A stretch of DNA of 64,000 nt from Chloroflexota bacterium (GCA_016191845.1 JACPVF010000016.1:248001-312000), one strand, 5' to 3'; shown: positions 38,380 to 46,289, numbered from the stretch's first letter. Notes: generated by a model not told the origin, from the letters alone. A program made the numbers and translations.

Positions 38380-39138
38380 TTGGTTAATCGTCCATATCGA
38401 AGAACTTGTCGTCAATTTGTGAATGGAAGATATTCAGGGCAGTACCTCACTCATCCTAAATTCGCACAATCCCCTGAACACTATATTCGTGGATTTTTGC
38501 TCCTTCAGAAGGATTTGCAGGAACTTTTCGATTACATTGAGCCCGCCGATGAAAATCTTGTTTGTTTTTCTTATCGTGTACATGCGTTGCTACTTCGAGC
38601 CTGCGTGGAAGTTGAAGCAAATTGCAAAGCTATCTTGAAAGAAAATGGATATACCAAGAAGAATAAAAAGGGTGAAGAAATTGATATGAATATGGGAGAT
38701 TACAAGAAAATCAATGCCACTCATCATCTCTCGTCATATCAAGTAAAAGTTCCATATTGGAACGGGACAAAATTTATTCGCTCTCCTTTTGTCAACTGGT
38801 CAACTGGTGGCAAGCTTGATTGGTATGAAGCATACAATACCGCTAAACATGACCGGCTCTCAGGTTTTAAACAAGCTACGTTCGACCACCTTCTTGATGC
38901 ATGTTGTGGTGTTCTCGTGATCCTATCTGCACAGTTTCACAGAGAAGATTTTTCGCCAAGTTCCAGTCTTTTGGCGTTAGAAGGCCCTAATGATGGAATG
39001 GAGAGTGGAATCGGTGAATACTTCCGTGTGAAATTCCCTGATGATTGGTCTCAAGATTTGCGTTATGATTTTGATTGGCAAATTTTGAAAGATGAACCAG
39101 ATCCTTTTCAAACTATCGATTATTCGCAAATCGCCTAA
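38380..39138 (+). CDS. Cassette gene 1: hypothetical protein
   Basis: A 252-residue protein, not recognised. It starts with TTG, 9 bases after AGGAGG. The first half is helical with DLQELFDYIEPADENLVCFS and LLLRACVEVEANCKAILKEN; it later holds VNWSTGGKLDWYEAYNTAKH and DRLSGFKQATFDHLLDACCG. This is a helix-rich plan common in orphan cassette proteins, some of which resemble HEPN-like folds. The TAA stop lies inside the R'' box of the following attC. Moderately AT-rich against host genes. Confidence 0.65.
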   Translation: MVNRPYRRTCRQFVNGRYSGQYLTHPKFAQSPEHYIRGFLLLQKDLQELFDYIEPADENLVCFSYRVHALLLRACVEVEANCKAILKENGYTKKNKKGEEIDMNMGDYKKINATHHLSSYQVKVPYWNGTKFIRSPFVNWSTGGKLDWYEAYNTAKHDRLSGFKQATFDHLLDACCGVLVILSAQFHREDFSPSSSLLALEGPNDGMESGIGEYFRVKFPDDWSQDLRYDFDWQILKDEPDPFQTIDYSQIA

Positions 39139-39262
39139 CACAGCGTGCACTTGACTGGCGGGTACGTGCCGCGTTTTTTGAGCTTTTTCTTGGCTCAAGT
39201 AAGTTCCGCTAAAATAGCGTTATCTTGTCCCTCCCGCCAGCAAGTAACGCACACCGTTAGCT
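39133..39262 (+). repeat. attC site 1 (130 bp)
   Basis: R'' box GCCTAAC (39133-39139) fits RYYYAAC; the R' box GTTAGCT (39256-39262) fits GTTRRRY with one mismatch. Within, CTGGCGGG pairs with CCCGCCAG, and CACAGCGTGCAC follows R'' as in the other sites. Imperfect dyad symmetry over the length is as expected for a single-strand-folding attC. The gene's stop codon is inside R''. Confidence 0.8.
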
Positions 39263-39297
39263 TGCTAAGGCTTCAAGTCGCTAGTTGAAGAGAAAAA

Positions 39298-39909
39298 ATG
39301 CAACAAAGCCAAGAAACCAAAAGAAGAGTTGCCAACTGGCTTGTTTCGTTTCTTGTCTTATTGAACATTTGTATTGTGTCAAATTTTCTTTCAGTCTTGT
39401 TCCAACGTGGCGCGTTCAAATTTTGGAAATTATTACCAAGTCTATCGTCGCCCGTAATTCAAATCGTTAATGCCGATCCATTTAGAGTATGGGTAAAAAC
39501 GAACGAGGGTCTTGTGTTTTCGGCGCACATGACTTGTGCCAATGATAACGACTGTCATAAATGGGTCTTAGTGAAAGATATCGGCGAAATTTATCCAGTT
39601 CAAGCAGAAAACACAATCCGAAAAAACAACTGCGAAGGCTTCGACGAACAATTTCCGAGAAATCCATCAGGCAAAGTAATCGAATGTATTCAAACTTACC
39701 AGCCTGGTATGCCTGAAGGCGGAGGCTTCAGCACTTATTACGCACTAATGTCTGATGGTACGATAAAATACTGGCAGTTATTTGAAGGAAGTTTTTTTAC
39801 ACCAGTTCTTTGTCTCTTAATACCCAGCATTGTTTGTCCTCCAATTGGATTATTAATCATCAGTAGTATCTATACACGTTATTCTAAAGTCAAGGAAAAC
39901 GCAGGCTAA
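39298..39909 (+). CDS. Cassette gene 2: hypothetical membrane protein
   Basis: A 203-residue protein with an N-terminal membrane helix (LVSFLVLLNICIVSNFLSVL) and a C-terminal one (VLCLLIPSIVCPPIGLLIIS). A soluble region of about 120 residues between them contains FSAHMTCANDNDCHKWVLVK with possible disulphide cysteines. No family was recognised. It begins 36 bases after the cassette boundary and its TAA stop lies in the R'' of the next attC. Confidence 0.6.
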   Translation: MQQSQETKRRVANWLVSFLVLLNICIVSNFLSVLFQRGAFKFWKLLPSLSSPVIQIVNADPFRVWVKTNEGLVFSAHMTCANDNDCHKWVLVKDIGEIYPVQAENTIRKNNCEGFDEQFPRNPSGKVIECIQTYQPGMPEGGGFSTYYALMSDGTIKYWQLFEGSFFTPVLCLLIPSIVCPPIGLLIISSIYTRYSKVKENAG

Positions 39910-40064
39910 CAAAGTGTGCGTTTGACGTTTGGGACTGCCACCTTCAACGGCGTGCGGCATTTTTCTGGCTTCGAGTTTTTTCTGCTCCCAAGCAGAATCC
40001 ACGCCCGCCCACACGCAGGTATCCCACTCGCTCCGCTCGGGGACGATGCCGTAAACCGTTAGGC
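39904..40064 (+). repeat. attC site 2 (161 bp)
   Basis: R'' box GGCTAAC (39904-39910, one mismatch to RYYYAAC) and R' box GTTAGGC (40058-40064, perfect). The inner part shares CTGCTCCCAAGCAGAATCCA with sites 3 to 6, and GCTCGGGGACGATGCCG near R' with sites 4, 5 and 6. Confidence 0.85.
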
Positions 40065-40081
40065 CGCCGAAGGAATGACTC

Positions 40082-40861
40082 ATGGACATATGGAAGTTCT
40101 ACGACATTACTCACCGTGAACATGTAATATGCAATCCTACGAGCGAAGAGAAACTGACGCGTCTCGTCGAGCTTCTGTGCCTTCCGACCGACGCGCAGGT
40201 GGTCGACATTGCGTGTGGAAAGGGCGAGTTCCTGATTCGCCTAGCCGAAACCTATCGCGCTCGTGGGATAGGGATCGATATTTCTCCTTTCCATATCGCC
40301 GATGCGAAGAGAAGGCTCGAGGCGCGGGCATCAGGTGCCGACATCATCTTCACTGAGATGAATGGATCGGATTTCAAGCCAGACGAGCCGCACAGCTTAG
40401 ATCTGGCGTCATGTATCGGAGCCAGCTGGGTCTTCGGGGGGCATGCAAATACACTCGAAGCGCTGAACAGGATGGTGAGGCCTGGCGGCTGGGTGATCGT
40501 AGGAGAGCCATACTGGCGGCAGGAGCCGTCAGGGGATTATCTAGAGGCATTGGAGTGTGTGCGAGAGGACTTCGGGAGCCATTCCTCGAATGCAGAAGCT
40601 GGAGAGCGGCGAGGCATGGAACTCGTTCACACCATCGTGAGCAGTAAGGACGACTGGGACAGGTATGAGGGTCTCCAATGGTTTGCAGCAGACGGGTACG
40701 CTCGCACCCATCCAGATGATCCGGACTTGACGGAGGTGGCTGAGCGAGTGAGCAAGGCGAAGGCGGCATACCTACGTTGGGGACGCGACACGCTTGGTTG
40801 GGCGATCTACATGTTCAGACTGCGTCCTACTCGGTTCTCGGGTGGTACGACGTCAGGTTGA
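40082..40861 (+). CDS. Cassette gene 3: class I SAM-dependent methyltransferase
   Basis: A 259-residue methyltransferase. Motif I is VVDIACGKGEFLIRLAETY near residue 40; GIGIDISPFHIADAKRRL follows, and post-I acidic residues are present. Later DLASCIGASWVFGGHANTLE and RMVRPGGWVIVGEPYWRQEP match the usual fold. Such methyltransferases are frequent integron cassette cargo and may modify a small molecule; substrate unknown. It begins 18 bases after the cassette boundary. Confidence 0.85.
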   Translation: MDIWKFYDITHREHVICNPTSEEKLTRLVELLCLPTDAQVVDIACGKGEFLIRLAETYRARGIGIDISPFHIADAKRRLEARASGADIIFTEMNGSDFKPDEPHSLDLASCIGASWVFGGHANTLEALNRMVRPGGWVIVGEPYWRQEPSGDYLEALECVREDFGSHSSNAEAGERRGMELVHTIVSSKDDWDRYEGLQWFAADGYARTHPDDPDLTEVAERVSKAKAAYLRWGRDTLGWAIYMFRLRPTRFSGGTTSG

Positions 40862-40894
40862 TCGGAGACAAAGCTAGTCGTGATTTCATGTGCG

Positions 40895-41097
40895 GTCTAA
40901 CACAGCGTGCACCCCGTTTTGCTTCGCTCACGGGGCGACCGGCCTGACCCTTCGACAGGCTCAGGGCAGGCGGTGTGGGATTGCCTTCGCGGCGTGTGGC
41001 ACCTGCGGCGAGCATTTCGCGAAGCGTGGCTTCGAGTCTTCCCTGCTCCCAAGCAGAATCCACGCCCGTCCGCCGCCCCTGACACAAGCCGTTAGAC
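40895..41097 (+). repeat. attC site 3 (203 bp)
   Basis: R'' box GTCTAAC (40895-40901) and R' box GTTAGAC (41091-41097) both match consensus and are exact inverted complements. The variable loop is long and contains CCCTTCGACAGGCTCAGGGC, a dispersed palindrome, and CACCTGCGGCGAGCATTTCG, nearly repeated in truncated site 7. Confidence 0.88.
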
Positions 41098-41120
41098 GCT
41101 TCACAGAAAATATACGAAAT

Positions 41121-42011
41121 ATGAAGATCGAACCATTTCATCCCTTTAGATCAGACCAAGCCAAACAGCAATATTTGGCGTTCTACGACCACAGGGCGGA
41201 AGGATGGACTGTGGCATCCGAAACAAGAATGGTAGCCACTTCTTTTGGTCAAACTCTCGTGAGAATTAGCGGAGTGAATAACACTTCACCGCTTGTTCTA
41301 TTACCTGCCAGCGTCTTCAACTCGCTAATGTGGATTCCAAACATCGAAGCATTGTCTCAAAAATATCGAACTTATGCGATAGATAATATTTATGATTGCG
41401 GACGTAGTATTTACACACGTACGCTGTCTAGTCCAAAAGATTTGACGAATTGGCTAGATGAATTATTTACCGCGCTTGACCTTGACGATCACATAAATTT
41501 GTTAGGGCTTTCTTATGGCAGTTGGTTAGCACATCAATACGCTCTGCGTTTCCCCAAAAGAGTAAGGAAACTTGTCCTTTTGGCGCACCCTACTATCGTC
41601 TCAATGAATCCAGCCTTTATTTTTCGTCTTCTCCTTTCCTTTGTCTCACCCGTCTTTTTCAAAAACTTCGTTTATTGGTTATTTCAGGACACGGCAAAGA
41701 AGGATGAGCAATCTCAAAATTTAGTTGAGGGTGTTTATGAAGACATGCGACTGGCTGGAAAATGTTTCAAGCCAAAGGCAATCGTCAATCCGACAGCAAC
41801 GAAAGAAAGTGAAATATACAATCTTCGGGCCCCTACTCTGTTTTTAGTAGGAGAAAATGAAAAAACCTTCTCGCCACAAAAAGCCATTCAGCGACTAAAT
41901 AAAATTGCCCCCCAAATCAAGACCGAAGTTATTTCTAAAGCAGGTCATGACCTGAATTTTGCTCAGGCGAGCTTGATAAACTACAAAGTGTTAGAATTTC
42001 TAAGTGATTAA
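41121..42011 (+). CDS. Cassette gene 4: alpha/beta hydrolase
   Basis: A 296-residue alpha/beta-hydrolase-fold protein. The nucleophile elbow is LLGLSYGSWLAHQYALRFPK (GxSxG, Ser near residue 132). The acid residue is likely in LVGENEKTFSPQK and the His in KAGHDLNFA. A mobile lid region lies between residues 160 and 215. Esterase or lactonase activity is likely; substrate unknown. The ATG at 41121 is 24 bases inside the cassette. The longer frame would start inside attC 3 and is not credible. Confidence 0.85.
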   Translation: MKIEPFHPFRSDQAKQQYLAFYDHRAEGWTVASETRMVATSFGQTLVRISGVNNTSPLVLLPASVFNSLMWIPNIEALSQKYRTYAIDNIYDCGRSIYTRTLSSPKDLTNWLDELFTALDLDDHINLLGLSYGSWLAHQYALRFPKRVRKLVLLAHPTIVSMNPAFIFRLLLSFVSPVFFKNFVYWLFQDTAKKDEQSQNLVEGVYEDMRLAGKCFKPKAIVNPTATKESEIYNLRAPTLFLVGENEKTFSPQKAIQRLNKIAPQIKTEVISKAGHDLNFAQASLINYKVLEFLSD

Positions 42012-42023
42012 AAGTCAAAAAGC

Positions 42024-42200
42024 GCCTAGCGCAGCGTGCACCCGACAAGTGGGATTCTGCGCGGTTTACAAGCGCTTTCCTAGCTTTGGGTTTTCCCTGT
42101 TCCCAAGCGGAGTCCACGCCCGCCCTGTTGTCGAGCCTGTCGAGACACACGCAAGTATCCCACTCGCTCCGCTCGGGGACGATGCCGCAGACCGTTAGCC
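42024..42200 (+). repeat. attC site 4 (177 bp)
   Basis: R'' box GCCTAGC (42024-42030; AGC in place of AAC) and R' box GTTAGCC (42194-42200; one mismatch). AGTGGGAT and ATCCCACT pair as L-type arms. The loop contains TGTCGAGCCTGTCGAGACA, half of the dispersed TCGACAGGCT palindrome type, also present in site 6. Confidence 0.8.
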
Positions 42201-42264
42201 ATCGCCTATAATATAATTAGATTGCGTGTACTTTTTTACAGGTTACCCAAAAATTGGAGGCTTT

Positions 42265-42809
42265 ATGCGTAGGATTCGATACCAAGTTGCGTGCAGTCTA
42301 GATGGATACATTGCAGACACAGCTGGCTCAACCGGCTGGATCGTCAATGAACCTGATATCGATTTCGGCGCCTTGTTCGATCAGTTCGACACGTTGCTCA
42401 TGGGTCGCCTTACCTACGAGGGGTTAGTCAAAGATGCCGACGGATTCTGGGGAAAGACCGCTCTGGTCTTCTCGCAAACTCTTCGGCAAGAAGATCACCC
42501 TCAGGTGACCATTATCTCCGAAGATATTCAGACAAAACTCAAGGAACTGCGTTCGCAACCTGGAAAGGATATTTGGTTGTTCGGCGGAGGCAAGCTATTC
42601 CAAAGTCTGCTTGATTTAGGTTGTGTCGACACCATCGAACCGGCAATCATCCCTATCTTGTTGGGGGAGGACGTCCTCTGCTCCCAACCTCGGCACTTCA
42701 ACACATGCTCACTTTAACTTCTCAACGAGTATTTCCCAGTGGGATTGTATGGCTTGAGTACACTGTACATCAGGCACACGAGTCCCACTCTAATAGCAAT
42801 GATGCCTAA
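42265..42809 (+). pseudogene. Cassette gene 5: dihydrofolate-reductase-like protein (RibD C-terminal family), frameshifted
   Basis: The frame from 42265 (GGAGG upstream) reads RIRYQVACSLDGYIADTAGS, FDTLLMGRLTYEGL and DIWLFGGGKLFQSLLDLGC, which are DHFR/RibD-C family blocks. It stops at 42717 after GEDVLCSQPRH, where the family expects a GGG-P-LFP motif. The next frame gives LVGGGRPLLPTSALQHMLTL and then QRVFPSGIVWLEYTV to a TAA at 42807-42809 in the attC R'' box. One G missing from the run at 42662-42666 restores a 181-residue protein. It could be a real mutation or an assembly error. Confidence 0.75.
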
Positions 42810-42864
42810 CAAAACGTGCACTCCGTTTTGTTTTGCTCGGGGACGATGCCGCAAGCTGTTGGGC
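42804..42864 (+). repeat. attC site 5 (61 bp)
   Basis: R'' box GCCTAAC (42804-42810) and R' box GTTGGGC (42858-42864), both consensus. This is the shortest site in the array and close to the classic 59-base element. It keeps the GCTCGGGGACGATGCCGCA block near R'. Confidence 0.9.
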
Positions 42865-42917
42865 GTTTGAGTTCATTGCATTCTGTTTAGAAAAAAACCG
42901 TTAGGAATCAAGGAACA

Positions 42918-43472
42918 ATGAATACCTATGTAATCCTTTTACGCGGCATCAATGTTGGCGGCAAAAATACAGTACCGATGGCAGGTTTGAGAAAATGTCT
43001 GGAAGAACAAGGATTTTTCAATGTTTCGACATATATTGCCAGTGGTAATGTAATCTTAAAATCCGACAAACGCGCCAACGATGTAAAAGCCAAGATTGAA
43101 GGGACTTTACCTGTAAACTTCAAACTTGATGATGGGTTCGTCAAAGTTTTGGTATTGACTTACAAGCAATTCCAGGCCGTCATTGATAACAAGCCAAAAG
43201 GCTTTGGTGAGCAGCCCGAGAAGTATCACAGTGATGCAATTTTTCTGATGGGTATTGATTCGGCTCAGGTTATGCCTGCATTCAGTCCTCGAGAGGGGGT
43301 CGATCAAGTCTGGGCAGGTAATGGCGTAATCTACTCACAACGTCTCAGTTCCCAACGCACCAAAAGTCGTCTTAATAAAATCATGGAAACATCATTCTAT
43401 AAATCCATGACCATCCGCAACTGGAATACAACAACGAAATTGTTAGAAATACTGAGAAAAATGGACACATAG
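42918..43472 (+). CDS. Cassette gene 6: DUF1697 family protein
   Basis: A 184-residue DUF1697 protein. It starts YVILLRGINVGGKNTVPMAG, then LRKCLEEQGFFNVSTYIASG and NVILKSDKRA, the defining blocks. The C-terminal RTKSRLNKIMETSFYKSMTI and NWNTTTKLLEIL complete it. Function unknown; DUF1697 genes are common as cassettes and as singletons in soil bacteria. It starts 53 bases into the cassette. Confidence 0.9.
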   Translation: MNTYVILLRGINVGGKNTVPMAGLRKCLEEQGFFNVSTYIASGNVILKSDKRANDVKAKIEGTLPVNFKLDDGFVKVLVLTYKQFQAVIDNKPKGFGEQPEKYHSDAIFLMGIDSAQVMPAFSPREGVDQVWAGNGVIYSQRLSSQRTKSRLNKIMETSFYKSMTIRNWNTTTKLLEILRKMDT

Positions 43473-43526
43473 GCTTTGGATATTGGCGTGGTTTCGTCCA
43501 GTTATCGTTTTGGTAGGCTCAAAAAC

Positions 43527-43705
43527 GCCCAACAAAGTGTGCATCCAACAAGTGGGATTTTGCGCGTTTTCAAGCCGTTTTTTGAGCTTCGAGTTTTCCC
43601 TGCTCCCAAGCATTGTCCACGCCCGCCTGGTTGTCGAGCCTGTCGAGACACACACACAGGTATCCCACTTGCTCCGCTCGGGGACGATGCCGCAAGCCGT
43701 TGGGC
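43527..43705 (+). repeat. attC site 6 (179 bp)
   Basis: R'' box GCCCAAC (43527-43533) and R' box GTTGGGC (43699-43705), both consensus and exactly complementary. AGTGGGAT and ATCCCACT (with TATCCCACTTGCTCCGCTCG near R') form inner arms. TTGTCGAGCCTGTCGAGACA is present in the loop, as in site 4. Confidence 0.9.
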
Positions 43706-43787
43706 GCTTAGCAGGTTCGGAATCTAGTATATTTCCTTCTTGACGAGACAGAACATAAGTTCTACAATTTCATGAAGGAGAATACCC

Positions 43788-44252
43788 ATGACAAAAACAA
43801 TCGCTTCATCTAGAAGCAAGTCCACGCAAGACACCACTTCGGTTAAAGAGTTTATTGCTTCACTTGATGAGCAAACCCTAAAAGATAGCAAAGTGCTTAT
43901 TGAAATGATGAGGGAGATTAGTGGAAGTAAGCCTAAGTTGTGGAATGTAGGTACGATTGGATTTGACTCTTATCATTACAAATACGACAGTGGGCGCGAA
44001 GGTGACAGTTTCATCATTGGCTTTTATCCAAGAAAAGGTAAGATAACTGTCTACCTGATGGACGGCACAGCACGTTACTCTGAATTACTGACTAAGTTAG
44101 GTAAGCATACTACTACTGGGTACTGTGTTTACATCAAGTATCTTAACGATGTGGAGTTGCCAATCCTCGAACAAATCATGCAAAGGTCATATAAGAATAT
44201 AAAGTCGCAAGATGGGCATATCAACCAAATATTATGGAAGGCTGAAAAATAG
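43788..44252 (+). CDS. Cassette gene 7: DUF1801 family protein
   Basis: A 154-residue protein with the DUF1801 (YdhG-like) layout: SVKEFIASLDEQTLKDSKVL and IEMMREISGSKPKLWNVGTI, then GDSFIIGFYPRKGKITVYLM and LGKHTTTGYCVYIKYLNDVE. Typical of small alpha/beta proteins of unknown function. GAAGGAG lies upstream. No attC separates it from the next gene. Confidence 0.88.
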   Translation: MTKTIASSRSKSTQDTTSVKEFIASLDEQTLKDSKVLIEMMREISGSKPKLWNVGTIGFDSYHYKYDSGREGDSFIIGFYPRKGKITVYLMDGTARYSELLTKLGKHTTTGYCVYIKYLNDVELPILEQIMQRSYKNIKSQDGHINQILWKAEK

Positions 44253-44336
44253 GTATTTCTGCCTTACTTTCGTTGGCTGGCTTCGTAAAAAATAGTAATG
44301 ACATTATTGTTGAATTAAGTAACCAAAGGAATTACC

Positions 44337-44906
44337 ATGAGTTCACTTGACAAGGCAGTTCAAACCCAACTTGATAATATCCAAAAGAAAACAGGGAAAT
44401 CGCTCACAGAAATTGCATCAATTGTCAAACAAAGTGGATTATCCAAACACGGGGAAATACGCGACTTTCTCAAAACCACACTCGGCTTGGGTCATGGCGA
44501 CGCAAATGCATTAGCTCATGCCATTCTTAAATCTGATGGCGAGCGAGCCGCAGAAGGAAAGTCCCTACAAACAGTCCTCGAAGAAATTTACACAGGTCCA
44601 AAGTCGGGCTTCCGTCCTATTCACGAAGCACTGATGAAGCAGATCAATACATTTGGTACATTTGAGATCGTTCCGAAAAAAGGGTATATCAGCCTGCGAC
44701 GAAAAAAGCAGTTTGTAATGATTGGACCCAAGACCAATACGCGCTTCGAGGTAGGTATCAATGCAAAGGACTTTAACAAAAACAGACGCCTGCTTGAACA
44801 GCCAAAAGGAAGCATGTGCAATTACATCGTTAATTTGTCCGACGCAAAGGAAGTTGATGCTGAACTGATTTCATGGATAAAATCTGCATACGAGCAGGCA
44901 GAATAA
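44337..44906 (+). CDS. Cassette gene 8: DUF4287 / DUF5655 two-domain protein
   Basis: A 189-residue protein. The N-terminal DUF4287 part has QLDNIQKKTGKSLTEIASIV and GHGDANALAHAIL. The C-terminal DUF5655 part begins IYTGPKSGFRPIHEALMKQI and holds LRRKKQFVMIGPKTNTRFEV. DUF5655 is a predicted transport- or nucleic-acid-related module often joined to DUF4287; function unknown. It may be the second gene of a two-gene cassette with the DUF1801 gene, 84 bases upstream. Confidence 0.88.
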   Translation: MSSLDKAVQTQLDNIQKKTGKSLTEIASIVKQSGLSKHGEIRDFLKTTLGLGHGDANALAHAILKSDGERAAEGKSLQTVLEEIYTGPKSGFRPIHEALMKQINTFGTFEIVPKKGYISLRRKKQFVMIGPKTNTRFEVGINAKDFNKNRRLLEQPKGSMCNYIVNLSDAKEVDAELISWIKSAYEQAE

Positions 44907-44923
44907 ATACTCAAATAGTCGCC

Positions 44924-45057
44924 AGCCAACGCAGCGTGTATCCCGTTTCGCTTCACTCACGGGACGGGCGGACCGACCCTTTGACAGGCTCAGGGCAGCA
45001 TACGGCACCTGCGGCGAGTATTTCGCGAAGCCGCGCTTCGAGTTTATCCTGCTCCTA
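44924..45057 (+). repeat. attC site 7, truncated
   Basis: The R'' end AGCCAAC (44924-44930) is followed by GCAGCGTGTATCCCG and loop sequence closely like site 3 (CCTTTGACAGGCTCAGGGC, then CACCTGCGGCGAGTATTTCG). Similarity stops at about 45057 within the CTGCTCC block. No R' box follows, so this site cannot be complete. Confidence 0.75.
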
Positions 45058-45407
45058 AAGGTGGTTTTCAATCAAAATCCTGTCCTGATGATGGAAATTG
45101 TGAGGGCTGAAAACTTGTTATAACAGGTTCGAAATCCTGTTAAGACTCGTTTGGAATCGTGTTAAGACTCGTTTGCAAGGCTGTTAGAACAGGATTACCC
45201 TTCGTCGCAGGAATAAAGGAGGGCGAGATTGTCATGCTATATAGAATTCATCGGCATGCAGGTGAATCCTGAATATGGCACACTTATGCAAGGTGGAGAA
45301 TATGGGCATATGGGGTAGTATGAAGGATAAATTATCGGGGTTGAGCTGATAGAAGTGAGTCCACAAAAAGAGCAACAGTGCATGTCACAATAGCTGCATG
45401 AGCGGCC
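45058..45407 (+). other. Decayed end of the cassette array, no gene
   Basis: No credible gene. A 22-bp period is visible at 45138-45192 (TGTTAAGACTCGTTTG at 45138 and 45160, and TGTTAGAACAGG at 45182), preceded by an AACAGG/CCTGTT inverted pair. A minus-strand frame here is Cys/Pro/Tyr-rich and judged spurious. The stretch is probably the remains of a former cassette or of an insertion. Confidence 0.5.
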
Positions 45408-45428
45408 GCCTAACACAGCGTATACTGG
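45408..45428 (+). repeat. attC remnant 8 (R'' end only)
   Basis: GCCTAAC followed by ACAGCGTATACTGG matches the R'' side of sites 1 and 3. No R' box follows before murI at 45465. It marks the right edge of the array. Confidence 0.6.
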
Positions 45429-45464
45429 GGACACGAAACTGGCCTGTCATAGTATCATTTCAGC

Positions 45465-46289
45465 ATGACTTCACAGAATCATCCCATTGGTGTCTTTGAC
45501 TCAGGCGTGGGCGGATTGTCCGTGCTGCGGGCGATGCGCGCGCAAATGCCCGAAGAGGACGTGATCTATTTCGGCGACCAGGGGCATGTCCCGTACGGGC
45601 CGCGTCCCATGCAGCAGATCCAGCATTTCTCGGAGGGCATCACACGCTTCCTGCTGGCGCAGAATGCCAAGCTGATCGTGGTGGCCTGCAACACGGCGTC
45701 CGCGGCGGCCTTGAAGCATCTGCGCGAGAAATTCCCCGAGGTGCCCTTTGTGGGCATGGAGCCTGCCGTCAAGCCTGCCGCCGAACACACGCGTACGGGC
45801 GTGGTGGGTGTGCTGGCCACGCCCGCCACCTTCCAGGGTGCGCTGTATGCTTCGGTGGTGGAACGCTTCGCCCACGGCGTGCAGGTCTTGCAGCATACCT
45901 GTCCAGGCCTGGTGGGGCAGGTCGAGCAGGGTGACCTGGACGGTCCGCGCACGCGGGCCATTCTCGAAGAGGTGCTGCTGCCGATGATGGAGCAGCACAT
46001 CGACACGGTGGTGATGGGCTGCACACATTATCCATTCGTGATTCCCCTCATCCAGCAGATCGTCGGCACGGACGTGCGGGTGATCGACCCCGCTCCCGCG
46101 GTGGCGCGCCAGGTGCGACGTCTGCTGGAGGCGGGCGGGTTGAAACGCTCCGAGGGGGGCGCGGGCTCGATGCGTTTCTACACCTCGGGCGATGCGGGGG
46201 CGGTCCAATCCCTGCTGCCTGTTCTGCTGGGGGAATCGAGTCAGGTGCAGGCGGTACACTGGAAGAGCGATCTGGAAATCGAGAGGTAA
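45465..46289 (+). CDS. murI: Glutamate racemase
   Basis: A 274-residue enzyme that interconverts L- and D-glutamate for peptidoglycan. The start IGVFDSGVGGLSVLRAMRAQ is diagnostic. The catalytic Cys75 lies in VVACNTASAAAL and Cys186 in VMGCTHYPF; the general Asp and Glu residues are present (DQGHVPYGPRP). Length is normal. TAGTAT lies 9 bases before the ATG without a clear Shine-Dalgarno, so a leaderless mRNA is possible. It is the first core gene right of the cassette array. Confidence 0.96.
   Translation: MTSQNHPIGVFDSGVGGLSVLRAMRAQMPEEDVIYFGDQGHVPYGPRPMQQIQHFSEGITRFLLAQNAKLIVVACNTASAAALKHLREKFPEVPFVGMEPAVKPAAEHTRTGVVGVLATPATFQGALYASVVERFAHGVQVLQHTCPGLVGQVEQGDLDGPRTRAILEEVLLPMMEQHIDTVVMGCTHYPFVIPLIQQIVGTDVRVIDPAPAVARQVRRLLEAGGLKRSEGGAGSMRFYTSGDAGAVQSLLPVLLGESSQVQAVHWKSDLEIER

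Noticed and set aside
39853-45071. Several minus-strand reading frames in the cassette region sharing a GVDSAWEQ-type peptide
   Set aside because: They are translations of the repeated attC sequences on the opposite strand. They have no starts, promoters or protein family and appear once per attC.
45237-45434. Cys/Pro/Tyr-rich minus-strand frame before murI
   Set aside because: Low-complexity composition, no start signal, and it runs across an attC remnant.
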